NCBI GenBank assembly: GCA_003868215.1
Contig: QWDQ01000001.1
Coordinates: 1,054,001-1,118,000, forward strand
Source: Pseudophaeomoniella oleicola
Lineage: Eukaryota > Ascomycota > Eurotiomycetes > Phaeomoniellales > Phaeomoniellaceae
Direction of reading: 5' to 3'
Length of the DNA: 64,000 nucleotides
In this document: one piece after another, positions 20,626-33,041 of the stretch
Layout of the letters: each line of letters begins with the position of its first letter
How positions within the stretch are numbered: position 1 is the stretch's first letter
Position numbers and translations under genes: made by a program
Notes under the pieces: generated by a model
Seen by the model: the letters and a program-made list of their open reading frames with translations, nothing else
Database searches by the model: none
Told to the model about the DNA's origin: nothing

Positions 20626-21105
20626 ACAAAGATCGTTGCTTGCCTACTAAATAAGGTATATATAGAGGTATAGATCCTCGATCCATGACCGTGACGATTT
20701 CGGTCGAACGGACTTCTTCTCTACCCCTCCTTTCCATTGTACTCCTGTAGAATATGCTCCTATCTAAGCACACGCATGTAGTACGGTAGAGGGTTACTAC
20801 GACTACTAGCTGGTTTCTGTGTTGCTAACTGGTAGACTTTTGGCATTGACGTAGGTACCTATATATGGGCTATATGTAGATAAGGTAGTTGATGACTTTG
20901 AGCTCTCCGGGAATTTCTGTGGGAAGTGCCGTGACAGATCATCCACCCGGGAGAGCGACCTTATCTACAATTTAAGATCATGATGCTTGAAACTCGATTG
21001 TACTAACGTCAAGACCAAGAGCAATTGGCGCCGCTACCATACCATACCATACCATACCTTGCTTCAACGGCGAAGTCGCAAAGACGTCCGCCGTCGTGGC
21101 TGAGC
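20626..21105. other. Intergenic between convergent genes
   Basis: It contains a pentanucleotide ACCAT repeat and a GGTACC-type palindrome near 20854, and no gene. Confidence 0.5.
21035..21058. repeat. (TACCA)n pentanucleotide repeat
   Basis: Nearly five perfect units lie just past the 3' end of the aldo-keto reductase gene. Confidence 0.9.
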
Positions 21106-22395
21106 TTAATGTCCAACCATAGCCTGGTGGGTTGCACTATATCTGTTGCCGGCCGGTTTGGCGGCATCAATGATCTTTCGCATCTCTTTCATCTCCTCGG
21201 CCGTCAATTCGATGTTTGTGGCTGCAAAGTTCTCCTCCAGTCGCGTCGGTTTGGTTGTACCAGGGATTGGGATCATGCCTTGAGAGGCGACCCAGGCAAG
21301 GGCGATTTGGGTGATCTTGCAACCTTTGCGGTCGGCGAGCTTCTTGATCTCTTCGACGATCGCGCGGTTCTTATAGAAATTTTCGCCTTGGAATTTGGGG
21401 ACTACAGGACATGACACGTTAGCGATCAGTTCTGCAGCGGTAGCAGCTGGAAAAACCGGCAACGGAAAGCAAAGACTCACCAGTTCGGCGGAAATCGTCA
21501 GGAGCAAAATCGTCAGGGGTTTTGTAGTCGAAGTTGTCGACCAACCAGCCGTGGCCCAGTGGACTGAAGGCTACAAACGCAACGCCCAGCTCTTTGGCCG
21601 TGTCAATCAAGCCATCCGTCTCGTGCAGAGTCTCAAAAGCTGAGTACTCGGCTTGGACGGCATCGATTTTGGCAACTGTTAATGCAATCAGTGAAAGGCT
21701 TGCGAACAGGGAGAAAAGCAAGACTAACTGGAGTTAGCTTTACGTAAAGTGGCAGCAGAGCATTCGGATAGACCAATGTACTTCGTCTTCCCTGCCTTTC
21801 GGATCTCATCGAGAGCGGGGATTGACTCTTCGAGAGGGGTTTCTAGGGAAAGAACAGGATTAGCAGATGGTGATATAGGCAGGATGGGCTGACATACTGG
21901 GATCTATTCGGTGCAGATAGTAGAGGTCGGGAGCAAAGCCGAGTCTCTCGATAGTACCCTCGATGTACTCCTTGATGTGGGAGGCAGAGTTGGTGACCGC
22001 TCCGTCGGAAAAGACGTTAAAACCGCACTTCGAAGCGACTGCAAGTAGACCGTGGTAAGTACAGTCAGCCTTCCAAAAAGTGATACCTTCGACTCACTGA
22101 ATATCTTGTCGCGGACGTTGTGCTTTCTGATGAAATCTCCTAGAAGCTTTTCGTTGACACCTGCTCGGTAGACAACCTTGGACCATAATGTCAGTCTCCC
22201 TGGCTCTCACTCGTAGAGATAGAAGGCTCAACTCACGGCAGTGTCCCAGAACGTGCAGCCTAGCTCAATGGCCTTTAACAACACAGGCTCGGCTTCCTCC
22301 AAGCTAAGATTGGTTCCCAATCCAAAGCTCAGACCCATGGCACCGAAACCTGGGACAGGAACTTTAGTGTCCGCGAAGGGGAGTGTTTTGACCAT
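21106..22395 (-). CDS. Aldo-keto reductase (AKR13/YakC-like)
   Basis: Six exons (22395-22237, 22176-22098, 22038-21898, 21842-21729, 21675-21481, 21401-21106) join in phase to 327 residues. All five introns have consensus donors (GTGAGT, GTATGT, GTTAGT) and YAG/AAG acceptors. The fold marks appear in order: [13 protein letters not shown] at the first strand, FWDTA with the catalytic Asp, [12 protein letters not shown] with the Tyr, IASKCGFN with the Lys and YYLHRIDP with the His. These make up the Asp-Tyr-Lys-His tetrad. The NADP-binding end has [15 protein letters not shown]. The enzyme would reduce aldehydes or ketones with NADPH. The substrate is unknown. The number of introns is high compared with neighbouring genes. 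Confidence 0.93.
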
Positions 22396-23593
22396 TTTGA
22401 AACTTGTGTTGGTGATAGATTTCTACAAAGAGTTGGATGTGAGATGTGTAGTGAGTATGTGTGTATGTGTATATGTATTTACAATGGTTGTATGTGAAGA
22501 GGTTTCGTTGATTCGGGTTGGGGCATTGACTGCTTTTCATGGGACGAGGTACCCGGGCCCCTCCTTTCGACATCACGTCAGAAGGAATAGCCGTTCTGGA
22601 CTAACAATAATCCGGGTGCGGTTCGACGTCTCCGCGTTCGCTGCTCCAGAAGATTCCAGTTTGAACGGCATAGAAAACGTTATTTTGCTGATCCTGTTGG
22701 ACGAGGACCATCCATACTACGACATACTACGACATACTACTACATAGTACTACATAGTACTACGTCGTACGTACTTACCCGAGGATACTATGATACTGTC
22801 TACCGAAAAAGGTGTGTAGTCCCCTTGTTTCCGATCAACCTTCAACAGGTAAGCAAGGATTATTACTTACTTTTCGGTCCGACAACCTTTGCTTACTGGC
22901 TTGCTGGCTCGCTGGCAACACAGCTCGAGGCAGTCAGTACCTAATGAAACAGTTGCGTGGGGGCGGACTTTGGATTCCTATGTCCCGTTAAGCCCGATGA
23001 TAAAGGAAAGGATGCTCATGCCCCCGCCGCACGACACCGCACGCGATAAGTAGGCGCATTATCGATAAGCAACCAACTTTTCTTGCACCACCCGCGAAGT
23101 TTCAAGAAGTTAACTCTCCCTACTAGTAGCATCTCTGCTATCGTTCGGTCCTATTGTTATTATTTCCAGCATGCTCTTAGCTCTAACACAACAAACGTGC
23201 CGACTTATCCGATCCCATACTGATGCTGACGTTACTCAATATTGGAGTCCTCCAACCTGAGTACTATGGGGGAGCTCACGACGACAATTCAACTGGGAAT
23301 AGCGTCGAATTGATTGCAATGCTCTACAACAGCAGAGTTGTGTGGGAGATGATTTGGTGATTAGGTATTCGCTCACAGGATGTCGAGGATTGGCAATGAG
23401 ACACATAACACTGGTCGCAGCAATGCATGCATGTGCTGCCTGCTAAAAGGGTATCCAAATAATTCTTCAAGTCTATATATTATGTAGGTAAGCGTAAAGA
23501 TCAGGAGTATTCGTAGCATGCTGGAATAAGTGACAAAAAACAATGATCCGACCGCGAGTGCACAATTCCATATCTGAATGTGCGCGTCCACGC
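22396..23593. other. Intergenic with tandem CATACTACGA-like repeats
   Basis: This space lies between the start of the reductase gene and the end of the siderophore transporter gene. It contains the short tandem array at 22713-22774 and no gene. Confidence 0.55.
22713..22774. repeat. Degenerate tandem array of CATACTACGA / TACATAGTAC units
   Basis: About six 10-base units repeat with drift: CATACTACGA twice, CATACTACTA, CATAGTACTA twice, then CGTCGTACGT. The later units are partly palindromic (GTAC). Confidence 0.8.
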
Positions 23594-25457
23594 CTAATGA
23601 GCCAAAGAGAATCCATCGGTGAGACGCCTGTTGGGAAGGAACAGGCCAATGGGAATCAAGAGGACAGAGGTCGCGAGAGCGGCGATGTTGATATAGCGCA
23701 TGACATCAGAGTACTATCAAGAAGAGTCAGTTGTTGCCACAGGGCAATGGATTCGGAGAAGACACTTACAGCCAAAGCAGCGGCGATGCGGTTGGGAGTA
23801 CCCCAAGCGGGGATATCACCCGTGATCGAATTGTAAATCGTTTCGACGAGGGCCTCTGTAGCATTCTGGCCCAGACGGTGACGCAAAGCTCCCTTGAACG
23901 TGCTCGTGTAGATGCCACCTGCAACAGCGGATCCGATAGCTGAGCCTAAGAAAGAAGTAAGGAGGACCAGCGACGACATTTGCGCCAGCTCAGCGTGAGA
24001 CACCTCGATTTGGGCCGAGACTATGATGATGGTTTCGATGATGCCACTTCCCCAACCTTGGATGCATTGGACGACAAATAGTTCGGCCGTGGAGTTGTAG
24101 TAACCTCTCAGCCGCATCATGACACCGTATCCAATGAGACGAACGATAACACCGGAGAACGTTAACCACTTATATCGGCGAGTCTTGTGCATATATACTC
24201 CAGCGCCAATACCCACGAGACATTGGATAACGCCATTGGTGTACGAGAGGAAGGTCGCATTACGAGCGTCGTAATTGTGCGCAACAATCGACCAGGCGTA
24301 AAGGTATGTGTGAGTTGCGCTGAAACCGAAGCTGTCGACGGCACCCAGAAGACAAGACATAACGATGCCCATGTTCTTGTAATAGCGGGTAGGGAGAACG
24401 GGATGTTTCGCCAGATATTTCTCATAGAATGGCAGAGCGATCAAGAAAATCACGCCGATCGCAATAAGAGCGTCAAGCCATGGTGTCGCCCAATCGCTGG
24501 GAGTCGATGCGGCAAGGGTAAGAGGTAGTAGAACCATAGCAGCGCCGCCACAAAGCAAGATCATCCCGCCGAGGTCGATGAGGGAGAAGAATTGGTAGAA
24601 TGTAACCTTGGTAGTGAGAACCAAACCGGACTTCTTCGCCCTTCTCTGGAAGAAGAGTAGGGTGCAGATGATGAAAGAGGCAGAGAATGGCATCAGAATG
24701 GCAAACATGCCGATACCCCAGCGCCAACCGATGCCGTTGGCGTCCGTAACAGATTGCACGATGAACGCAGACACCCAGGGGGTGATCAAGAAGGGGAAGT
24801 AAGCGACACCGACAGCAAATCCACGCCATCTCATGTTGGAAATATCCGAGATAATGACCTATTATTTGTTAATGCTTGAAGACAAATGCTGACCCGGGAG
24901 CCGCTTACCTGGTCAAGTAGTTGTGTGCCGGTCTGGCCGATCGCATAGAATACAACACCTGCTGCGTACGCATTGAATGTCTTCGACGAAGCACACAATA
25001 TGTATGAGAGGATATAGCACCCTATCGTGATAAGATACGTCTCTCCACGACCGATAATGTCGGAAATTTTGGCAATAGGGGGTTTCATGACTGCTGAAAT
25101 GATTGTCTGCGCAGTACCGAGAGCGGCGATAAGAGACAACTTGTCAAACGCGGAGGCGGCATAGTTCTGATAGCTGTAGACGGTGCTGTTGTCGAGCTCG
25201 AATATGAGCATCATCATGGCCAAACCAGCCCATAAGAAATATTTTCCGTTTTTCCCCCAGACCTGCTGCACGGCCTCGATTCTGGCGACACCGGAAGCAT
25301 CAAATGTTACCGGAACATCTTGAACTTCGACGCCAACGTTTTTCTCGTCTGGTGTCTCACCAACCTCTTTGGTTATAGACGGTTGGCGTACTTCGACCAC
25401 ATTGGGTTCAAGAGGGGTGGGTAGGAACTGGTGCTTCAAAGAATCGACGAAACCCAT
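23594..25457 (-). CDS. Siderophore-iron transporter, MFS SIT family
   Basis: Three exons (25457-24909, 24858-23770, 23713-23594) encode 585 residues. The last intron (GTAAGT...GATAG) is needed to reach the true C-terminus (YSDVMRYINIAALATSVLL...TDGFSLAH); reading through it would give a false tail. The family marks are clear: YSYQNYAASAF after TM1, ISDIIGRGETYL in the loop between TM2 and TM3, then the SIT hallmark FYAIGQTGTQLLDQVIISDISNMRWRG. About 14 membrane helices are expected. The protein takes up ferric siderophores by proton symport under iron starvation. No siderophore synthase is in the window, so it may import own or foreign siderophores. GATAAG boxes upstream, near 25600 and 25915, could be targets of a GATA-type iron repressor. 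Confidence 0.93.
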
Positions 25458-27165
25458 TTTGACGAGGCAAGCCGCCAGAGACTGTTCGAATGAAATCGAC
25501 AAGCCTTACGAACTATGCTCTAGGAACAGGGGACTTGTGAAGGCTCAAGATCTCAGGGGATTGTCGAGTTATCTAGTCGGGTCATGTATACACTGATTCT
25601 TATCTCGCCCGAGTGGGACCCTCCCAGACCTCGGAGTCCAAGACCTCGACTTACCATTTGTAGTCGCTGTATGGAGATGTTGTCTACTGTAAATTAATGG
25701 CGACAAAATGATTCGCTTGGCTAGTAGACTAAGCACTGCGAGAGGCTCTTGGAGCGAGAAGGGTATGCGTTAGATGCATGTCTGGCCACGAGGAAGACCA
25801 AGGGCGAAAGGCTAACGGAAGGATAGCGTGAGATGAAGTTATGGTCCTTTCTCTCCGTCTTATCTTGACCGTAGAACAGACTTCCAGAAGGACAGCGGGA
25901 GACGAAAAAGACCTTCTTATCTCGATCATGATAGTAGCCACTATGGACCTCGTCGAAGTCTAAGCGGCACCAACCCCTCCACGGCGCGAGATTGTCGATC
26001 GTAACTAGTATCGGACCACTCACCATGTCGTCGAAGCCGTCGGACAGGTCCAGGATGCGGTGTTAGAATATAAACGGCTCAACAGTCGGCATAGTTGGCC
26101 TGCCTGCGGGTGCGGCCCCCCCCCCCTGCTGCTCTTCGACAACGGAAGGTGTTTTCTACACGATACATGGGAAATCTAGGTCGCGAGACATCGGATGCCT
26201 TCCGGCAGTCAGGCCAATTCGGGTATCCCCGAGAAGTGGCAGATTCAAGAGAGAAGATAAGAACATCCGAAGTGGACACCGCACAAAGACGAGTCCATCG
26301 ATCATGAGATGAACTGATCGGTAGCTTGGTGCAATTCTCAACTAAGCTCGTAGAATATTACATTGGTAGAGTTTGTGCCATAGTGTTGAGAGAAAGACGC
26401 GTCTCGACATTCTGAGAGATCACGGCCTTCGAATATTTCGCCGTTGTGCTCGGTGGTGTTGTCCGTCTGTGGTCTAGAGCGACCCCGCCTCGATACTTAA
26501 CAGCGCGATCTCTGGAGAATTCGCGGTTAATTAGGGGAGGCATTGGGTCCGAATATGCTATAACTTACTACGTGGTAGAAGTCGGAGAAGAATCTTTCTC
26601 CGAAGGAGACCTACATGCTATGATAGTAGGTGATGCTATCTGGATTCTGGATTGATGTACAAAGGCACCGAGTTGTGGCTGTCAATATATCTCACACCTT
26701 CCAATTCGGGATCGAGACTTCAGAATTGCATAAGTTACTGTATCTATCTTTGGTGGTTTGCCTGCTTTCTACGATCGGTGGGAGAGCTCGAAATCGAATT
26801 CCAAGACCATGGAAGCGAACTTGCGCCCACCAGGTACCCGGCCAGCCACCAAGAGAAAAGGGAAACTAGCTAAGCTATAACTTAGCCAAAGTGTGGTCGG
26901 AGGTATTATCAAAAACAGGGAAAAGGCTAGATGGCCTGAACTGTAGAGAAATAATGCCTGTCAAATCCATGAACAGTATGCAACAGAAGAGAAGAAACAA
27001 CGTAAATATATTCAGCTTGAGCCTTCCAGATAGTAGTAATAGTAATGTAGTCACTTAAAAACAAAAAGCACAATAAGAATGAGATTTCTTAATCCGAATG
27101 CCGTGAAAACCCTGTTTGTCTTTACGATATATTTCACAGTCCTCGTTTTTCAGATCAATAATCAT
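25458..27165. other. Intergenic, promoter side of the siderophore transporter
   Basis: I see no gene. It has an 11-base C run at 26116-26126 and GATAAG-type boxes on the minus strand near 25600 and 25915. The remaining short frames look random. Confidence 0.5.
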
Positions 27166-27264
27166 GTCTCCGTGGCACAATGGTTAGCGCGTCTGACTGT
27201 TAATTGTTCCCTACGTGGACGATTGGAATCAGGAGGTTGAAAGTTCGAGCCTTTCCGGGGACGT
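27166..27264 (+). tRNA. tRNA-Asn (anticodon GTT) with a 25-base intron
   Basis: The acceptor stem GTCTCCG pairs with CGGGGAC. The D-arm region is GGCACAATGGTTAGCGC, the anticodon stem TCTGA pairs with TCAGG, and the loop CTGTTAA carries GTT at positions 34-36. A 25-base intron (about 27203-27227) sits one base after the anticodon, the usual place. The T-arm is GAAAG-TTCGAGC-CTTTC. The mature length is 74 bases before CCA. A T-rich run directly follows and fits a pol III terminator. Confidence 0.95.
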
Positions 27265-27702
27265 TTTCTTTTTGCAGTTTATTTTTTTTGATGGATTTTT
27301 GGGGATGTGTGGGTTGGTACTGTAATTAGACCCTGGTTTTTTTTGTTGATGTATTTCAGTACATCACAGGGAAACCACTCTAGGGTTGAGCTCTTAAATT
27401 CTTCATCAACATTCAATTACAGACTACATAGGTAATGTCAATGGACTTGGAAGCTCATTCAAATACCTACTGAGTTATCTACCCATCTATCCATGTACCC
27501 ATCTATCTATGTACCCATGCCACACGCTATGCGTGCCATAGTAGATCGAAAATGAAGATTGGCAAAGAGATCTCTCAGCTGACTCCCAACAAATTACAAC
27601 GTGTCTAACATGCGAAGTCAGGAGATAGAAACGCGAATTGCCCTTGCAAAATATTTTACACTGCAAAGCAAACCTTTCCTTGATCTGTTTGAAATTGGTC
27701 AT
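27265..27702. other. Intergenic, T-rich after the tRNA
   Basis: TTTTC directly after the tRNA and a later TTTTTTTT could end pol III transcription. Several CTATCTAT-like short repeats lie near 27480-27510. No gene. Confidence 0.55.
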
Positions 27703-29591
27703 TCAAGAGCGTATAGCGACAACACTGCGACCTCCATCAACTGTGATGCGCTTTCGCACCATGACCTTAGTGATTCCCATACCCTGGCTTCTGATTGCAT
27801 CAATGCCCGTCAGTGTATTACCCTCTTCATCATCATCGACCACGTCAATCACAGCTGTTGGTGCGAAGATGAGCGCTTCGCCTGTGCGAAGGTTGACGAT
27901 CTCTTCGAAGATTTTGGTGTGCTTCGGGTCGGATGATGATGCCTCTGGGCCTGCCAAGTACTTCTTCAAGGCAGCGAACCACTGTGGAGATTTGAATCGG
28001 TGGACAATGCTGACGTTTGAGAGCTCCAACAGACGAGGGGACAGGGTTGGCTCTTGTGTGGCGATGATCACACGTGCTGCGAGATGACGTTGTTGGGCAA
28101 TGATGGAGGTCAGATCATCAGTGAACTGCTTCGCCTCAATGGCATCGTTCAAGAACTACAGGGCGTAGGTCAGTATCAGGTCAACAAGATTCTCGATAGG
28201 TGCTCCATACTTTGTGAGCTTCGTCAAGCGCAATCATTCTGGATTCACCGGGACCCCTAGATTCCAGGAAGATCGACAACGCGACAGTGAACAGTGAACA
28301 TGCATCTCCAGGGCTGACGAAAGGACAACTGAGGTCTACGATCGTCAGAGACCCAGGCTCAAAGGTCCAAGCAGAAGCGAGAGCTGTACGACTAGCTTTG
28401 GTCAATTCGAGACGTTTGTAACGATTGATGAAGTCGTCAAGTAAGAGAAGTCTCTGGGTAAGAGGACCCTTTTGGTCTTTAGAGAAACTTTCGGTTTCCA
28501 ATTGTTTCCGGAACTCCTTGTAGTTGATGCCGACTTTGGTCGACCGCATCTCCATTGCCATATCTTTGAGTATGCTGAAGACACGCTGTATAACGTTAGC
28601 GATCTGACTAAACATCTACTCAACCCGGACGAACCTCTAAGTAAAGGGGCATTGCCGCTTCTCCACCCGCACATGACATCAGCTTCTTCATGTTTTCGAT
28701 GTGGAGGTGGTTCTCTTTCAAAAAGAATGGAATGACCTTAGGCTTCGGCATGCCTGGTTTCAAACCCTCCAGATTGCTATACAAACTTGACATGAGATGG
28801 TAGTTGGTGGGAGATACCATTACGCGCACAGGAATGCCTTTGGAACACAAGTATGCTGCTTCACAGACTTGGGATGTGGAATGACTAGAGAACTGGTCGT
28901 AATGGAACACCATGGCCGCAGAAGGAGCCTGTACCCGCCCAACAGGATTATGACGAAGCAGTCCTCCTTCGAGCATGCACGACAAAGTATGGCTCTTGCC
29001 ACCGCCTTGGGCTCCACAAATGAACGTGGAGAAGGGCTCGTTCATGTTGAGAAAAAGAAGACCGTCAGGGCTGTTGTGATCGGACACGCTCTTGAAAGTG
29101 TTGGTAGTGGGGTCGAGAGCACCGATCTTATTACCAAGCATCGAAAATTGAGGATAGGGTCGAGAATTGATTGGGAGCTGTGCTATTACACCATCGTCAT
29201 CCTCCAGGGCATCTTCGACCTTGGAAGAGAAGATTGGCGCAGCACGAATTTCCTGGATGCGATTGATAGATGGTTGTGCGGAGTTACTCGATGCTTCCAG
29301 ACCGCTGAATTGCGTGAAGCTGCTTCTATCGCGACGCGCTCGAGATGGTGCTCTCTGGTTAACACCGCTGTCTACCTGCTCAGACTCAGACGTTACTGGC
29401 GATGACATGGTTGGAGAGGAGTTCAAAATTTCGGTGGCCTTGACGGCGCCGAGTGGTTGTTGAGGGGTTGAACCAAAAGTAGGAAAGTTGATGTTCAAGA
29501 GATCCATGGAGAAGGTGAAGTGCTGATTCCTATTTGCAAATCGAGAAGACATAAGGGTTCTGTCCTCTTTGTTTGATCGTGGGAGAGACAT
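27703..29591 (-). CDS. HerA/FtsK-like P-loop ATPase, uncharacterised
   Basis: Three exons (29591-28635, 28585-28211, 28155-27703) encode 594 residues. The first ATG in frame is MSLPRSNKED; the frame extends upstream only without an ATG. A disordered N-terminal 150 residues leads to the Walker A motif GAQGGGKSHTL in FSTFICGAQGGGKS. Walker B is RMIALDEAHK, directly before the second intron. An RVIIATQEP segment typical of HerA/VirB4-like ATPases follows, then a possible arginine-finger region VSIVHRFKSPQW. Splicing joins PLYLE to RVFSILKD and DEAHK to FLNDAIEAKQF. The closest named fold is the HerA/FtsK superfamily, ring ATPases that pump DNA or protein. The cellular role in fungi is not known to me. 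Confidence 0.82.
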
Positions 29592-30662
29592 GGTTGATAA
29601 GTCCACCCAAAGACTAGGGCTTTCGTGGCTGAGACCTTTGACCCCAAGGCAGACGGTTTCTTCTAGAATCGTGATCTTCGCTAGGCTGTCTCCAGCTGCG
29701 AATAGAGACCTATGTCACAATGCTAGACAGGTGTAAGCTCAAGAAACAATTATCAAGGTCTGGGCACGTACTGTTCCAGGCCACTCACGAGTAGAATATG
29801 ATTGCCAGACAGGGATCAGGAACACCTAGTCCGAGCTATCTTGTCTTACACAGCCATAACCAAAGTGTACGTAGGTAGTCGCTAAACAGCCAATGATGTG
29901 CGAAAACCCAGGTACGAAGACTGATGAACGGAAAATGGTGAAGGATAGGTACCTTGTTATTGTGTGAATGGGCCCGCCCTCACACACTCCGACACAATCG
30001 TCTTTGCTCGTGGTAGACACCAAAGTGGAAAACGGGTCGACAACACGGTCAATAATTACTGTACTGCGCCTCAACTTCCGCATGAACAACGGACTTTTCA
30101 GCCACCATCTGGCTGGCGCACCAGGCATCTATGCATTATGATCATCAAGGCATACAGATTTCTACCTAGGTTGCCTCAGAACCATTCTGCTAGACTACGG
30201 AATCATGACGGACGGCTACAATGATGTTAACTGTTATGTAGATACTTAGGTAGAAGAGGAGGACGGACGTGCATGATGAACCCCTACTGGTCCAGATACG
30301 GTTAGCGTCCCCGTCCCCCCGGGCAAGGCAGTATGATCTTCCGATGTTGTATTAATATCTTTCTTTTGCCTGCAAACTGCCTCTGCTCAAAACGATAGAC
30401 AAATCGCAACTATGGGAACTTATGGGAACTACGAGTCAGAGGGTACTGTTCTGATGTGCGAGTCATCTTCATATGTATATGTACCTATACGTGTATTGTA
30501 CAACCATAATCCCCATGATAGCTAATGCAGAAAAGACGCATGTATGTACTGCACCAGTACCAATCCAAACCCCGAACCATGCAAATCAGGACCAGTCGCT
30601 TGAACGTAGCAGAAGCAGGATAGCAACAACCCATTGTAACTGAAGCACCACATGCAAATCGA
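29592..30662. other. Intergenic, nothing recognised
   Basis: It lies between the start of the ATPase gene and the stop of the potassium channel gene. CCTAGG and TTAGGTAG-type motifs occur near 30170 and 30246. No gene. Confidence 0.5.
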
Positions 30663-33041
30663 TCAGACCTTTTCTCGTGCACTCGTTTGTCGTTCCTTCA
30701 AAGTCCCGTTACTATCCCCACTACTGCTTCCAGTATGCCTCTCGGCTGTACTATCTTGCAGAACACCTCCCTGCTTGTGCGTCTTTCGTCTCTTTTCCCT
30801 GCTGTTAGTGCTCTCGCTTTTAAGTTCCCCTTCCAATTTCCCAACAAGCCGCTCCAACAACCACTCCGCTTCTGTCTTGTCACCCATCAGGGGACTGCGA
30901 TTATCGATCCACGACCACTTCGCCAAAGGTTGCTCAGCACTCGAATCGAGCGCTTTTTCGGGGACCGCGCCCTCGATTTCCGGTCTACTGTCTGGTATCT
31001 CTTGGGTCGTGGGTACAGTGATTACGGGTTTGCGGTGCGATGCTGGATCGTCTTCGTCCTCTCCTAGAAGGGAAAGGAAATGACGCCACTCTTTGTAAGT
31101 GTAGCGTTTGGGAGGAGATGCGTTTATATCACCGTAGACGTTACGAATCTCGCGAATTAGCAGATAGCGGTGATGGTGTTTGTCCACTTCCGCTTCATCA
31201 CCACGCTCGCGAGCCTCATGTTCTTGCTGATGTTCTTCTTCCGCCATATCCTCCGCAAGGCGTCCCACCATCTTCTCGTTGCCGGCAGAGTTATTCGACC
31301 CGGTGTTCCCATCTCCACCGTCGTCTCCTTCGCCAGGGCGTCTTGGTTCACGAGGCATGCCAGGAGCCCTTTCGGTGACACCACCGTATTCATGTTCCAT
31401 CTGTCCTTCTCGCTTATCGATGTGTTTTCCCAGGACTCGGCCGCCATGCCCAACAGCATACCGTCCACCGGTAACTTTGGAAATTCCGACTTTGATCCTA
31501 TCGCCGAACGTGCCTTTCTCACCGGGCAAGACAGTAAGCTCGCCCAAAATAAGTGTAAGATCTCTGATCCCTTTGATTACGGTGTCACCCATGTTAGATA
31601 TCAATATGGTCAGCGTTGGAACGGCAAGCAACGACCAGAACACAAAGAAAGGCTTCCCACTATTACTCATGGGCGAGAAATCTCCGTACCCGATGGTAAG
31701 AAGAGAAGTGTATGCAAAATAGAGTGCTTTGAAATAGGTCCAATCTTGATTCCTTTCGGTGAAGTAGAAGACGAGACCACCAATGAACCAGAGAAAGAAG
31801 GTACACGTTGTCGATATCAGGAGCGAAATCCATTTCCGTTCCATGGCTGACGTTTTTTGAATGACGCGCATGACATGAAACTCTGCTTCTCGTCTTTGAG
31901 CTTCATCTGTGCTCGATTCTTCAGGCGATAAGGAGAGGTCGAATTTACTGTTCTCCATCCTCATGAGAGCCATTTGTCCCTTCAGGCCCCCCTTTTGCCC
32001 TTCCAGACGCCTAAGCACGGCTTTCCGGGTCTTCTCAAGATTGCGAGAGCTCATCTTCTTTTTACCCCGATCGAGAACCAATGACCGAACACTTCCAACA
32101 ACCAAACCCAGGATAACTATGCCGCCTACCGCGTAAGGGAAGAGAAACGATCGGCCAGCGTGCGTCATAGGGGAGTAGTCACCGATACCGACAGTCAAGA
32201 GGGTGAAGTTAGCGAAGTAAACGGCGTCCAGATACTGCCACTTCTCGATCTTGCAGTATATTAGAGCACCCAGGAGGAGGTATGTGAGATATGCTATCGT
32301 CTGCAACATCAGCGTCCTTTGTGATATAGTCAACTTGAACTCTTTGTTGTAGTGACCCCTGTATGCCCCCATGACGGTGACCGTCATGAGACAAGCAATG
32401 AGAAAATATAGCGCTGCCGCAAAAATGGCATAGTAATATGCCTGAGACAGTGCTTGATCTGCGACTCCGGGAGCATGCAAATGTCCACCACCTGCCACAG
32501 AAACCAGGGCTATTAAAAGAAAAGACGCCATGTAGAATCCGATGATAGTAATAGGCTGCGCAATAGCGAAGGGTAGCCGGCGCGCCATGTTGAAGAGGAG
32601 AGACATGTTTGCGATCAATGCGAAGACTAGCGACACGGCGTTAACACCGATAACCCTGTGTTGTCAGTCCATAAGCGGATGCGTGGGATCTCTCTGTACT
32701 CACCATTTCGGATCGCGGATATCTATGCCATGTTCTTCTGTCCCACCAGGTGGTATAGAGACGCGCCAATTCTGGACAATGGCGCAGATGTTGAAAGCGT
32801 TGGCCATAGGTCCAAACGTACCCTATGGATAGCATCAGTCATAGTACGTAGTTCAGGACTTGATAATCTGTACCGCTAATAGAGGGAACGCAGTACTTGC
32901 GAACCACCACCTGCTAGGTACCATATAGTCGCTCTCCTCCTCCTCTTCCTCAATATCGGAATCATCATCATGCTCTTTGTCTTTACCGTCGACTTCCTTC
33001 CCATAGCTGCTCAAGGGTTCCTCTAGACCGGGGTCGTTCAT
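30663..33041 (-). CDS. TOK1-type two-pore outward-rectifying potassium channel
   Basis: Three exons (33041-32874, 32822-32704, 32655-30663) encode 759 residues. The N-terminus is acidic (DSDIEEEEEESD). Eight membrane helices and two pore loops follow, the layout unique to fungal TOK channels. The selectivity filters are TVGIGDYSPM in the first pore and TIGYGDFSPM in the second. The C-terminal 300 residues are a charged cytoplasmic tail with a conserved-looking segment (YLLIREIRNVYGDINASPPK, then YTYKEWRHFLSLLGEDEDD). TOK1 lets potassium out across the plasma membrane when the membrane depolarises and so resets the potential. Splices restore PLLA-GTFGPM and DPKW-VIGVNA. The gene lies head-to-tail behind the rhodopsin gene with about 590 bases between them. 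Confidence 0.95.
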
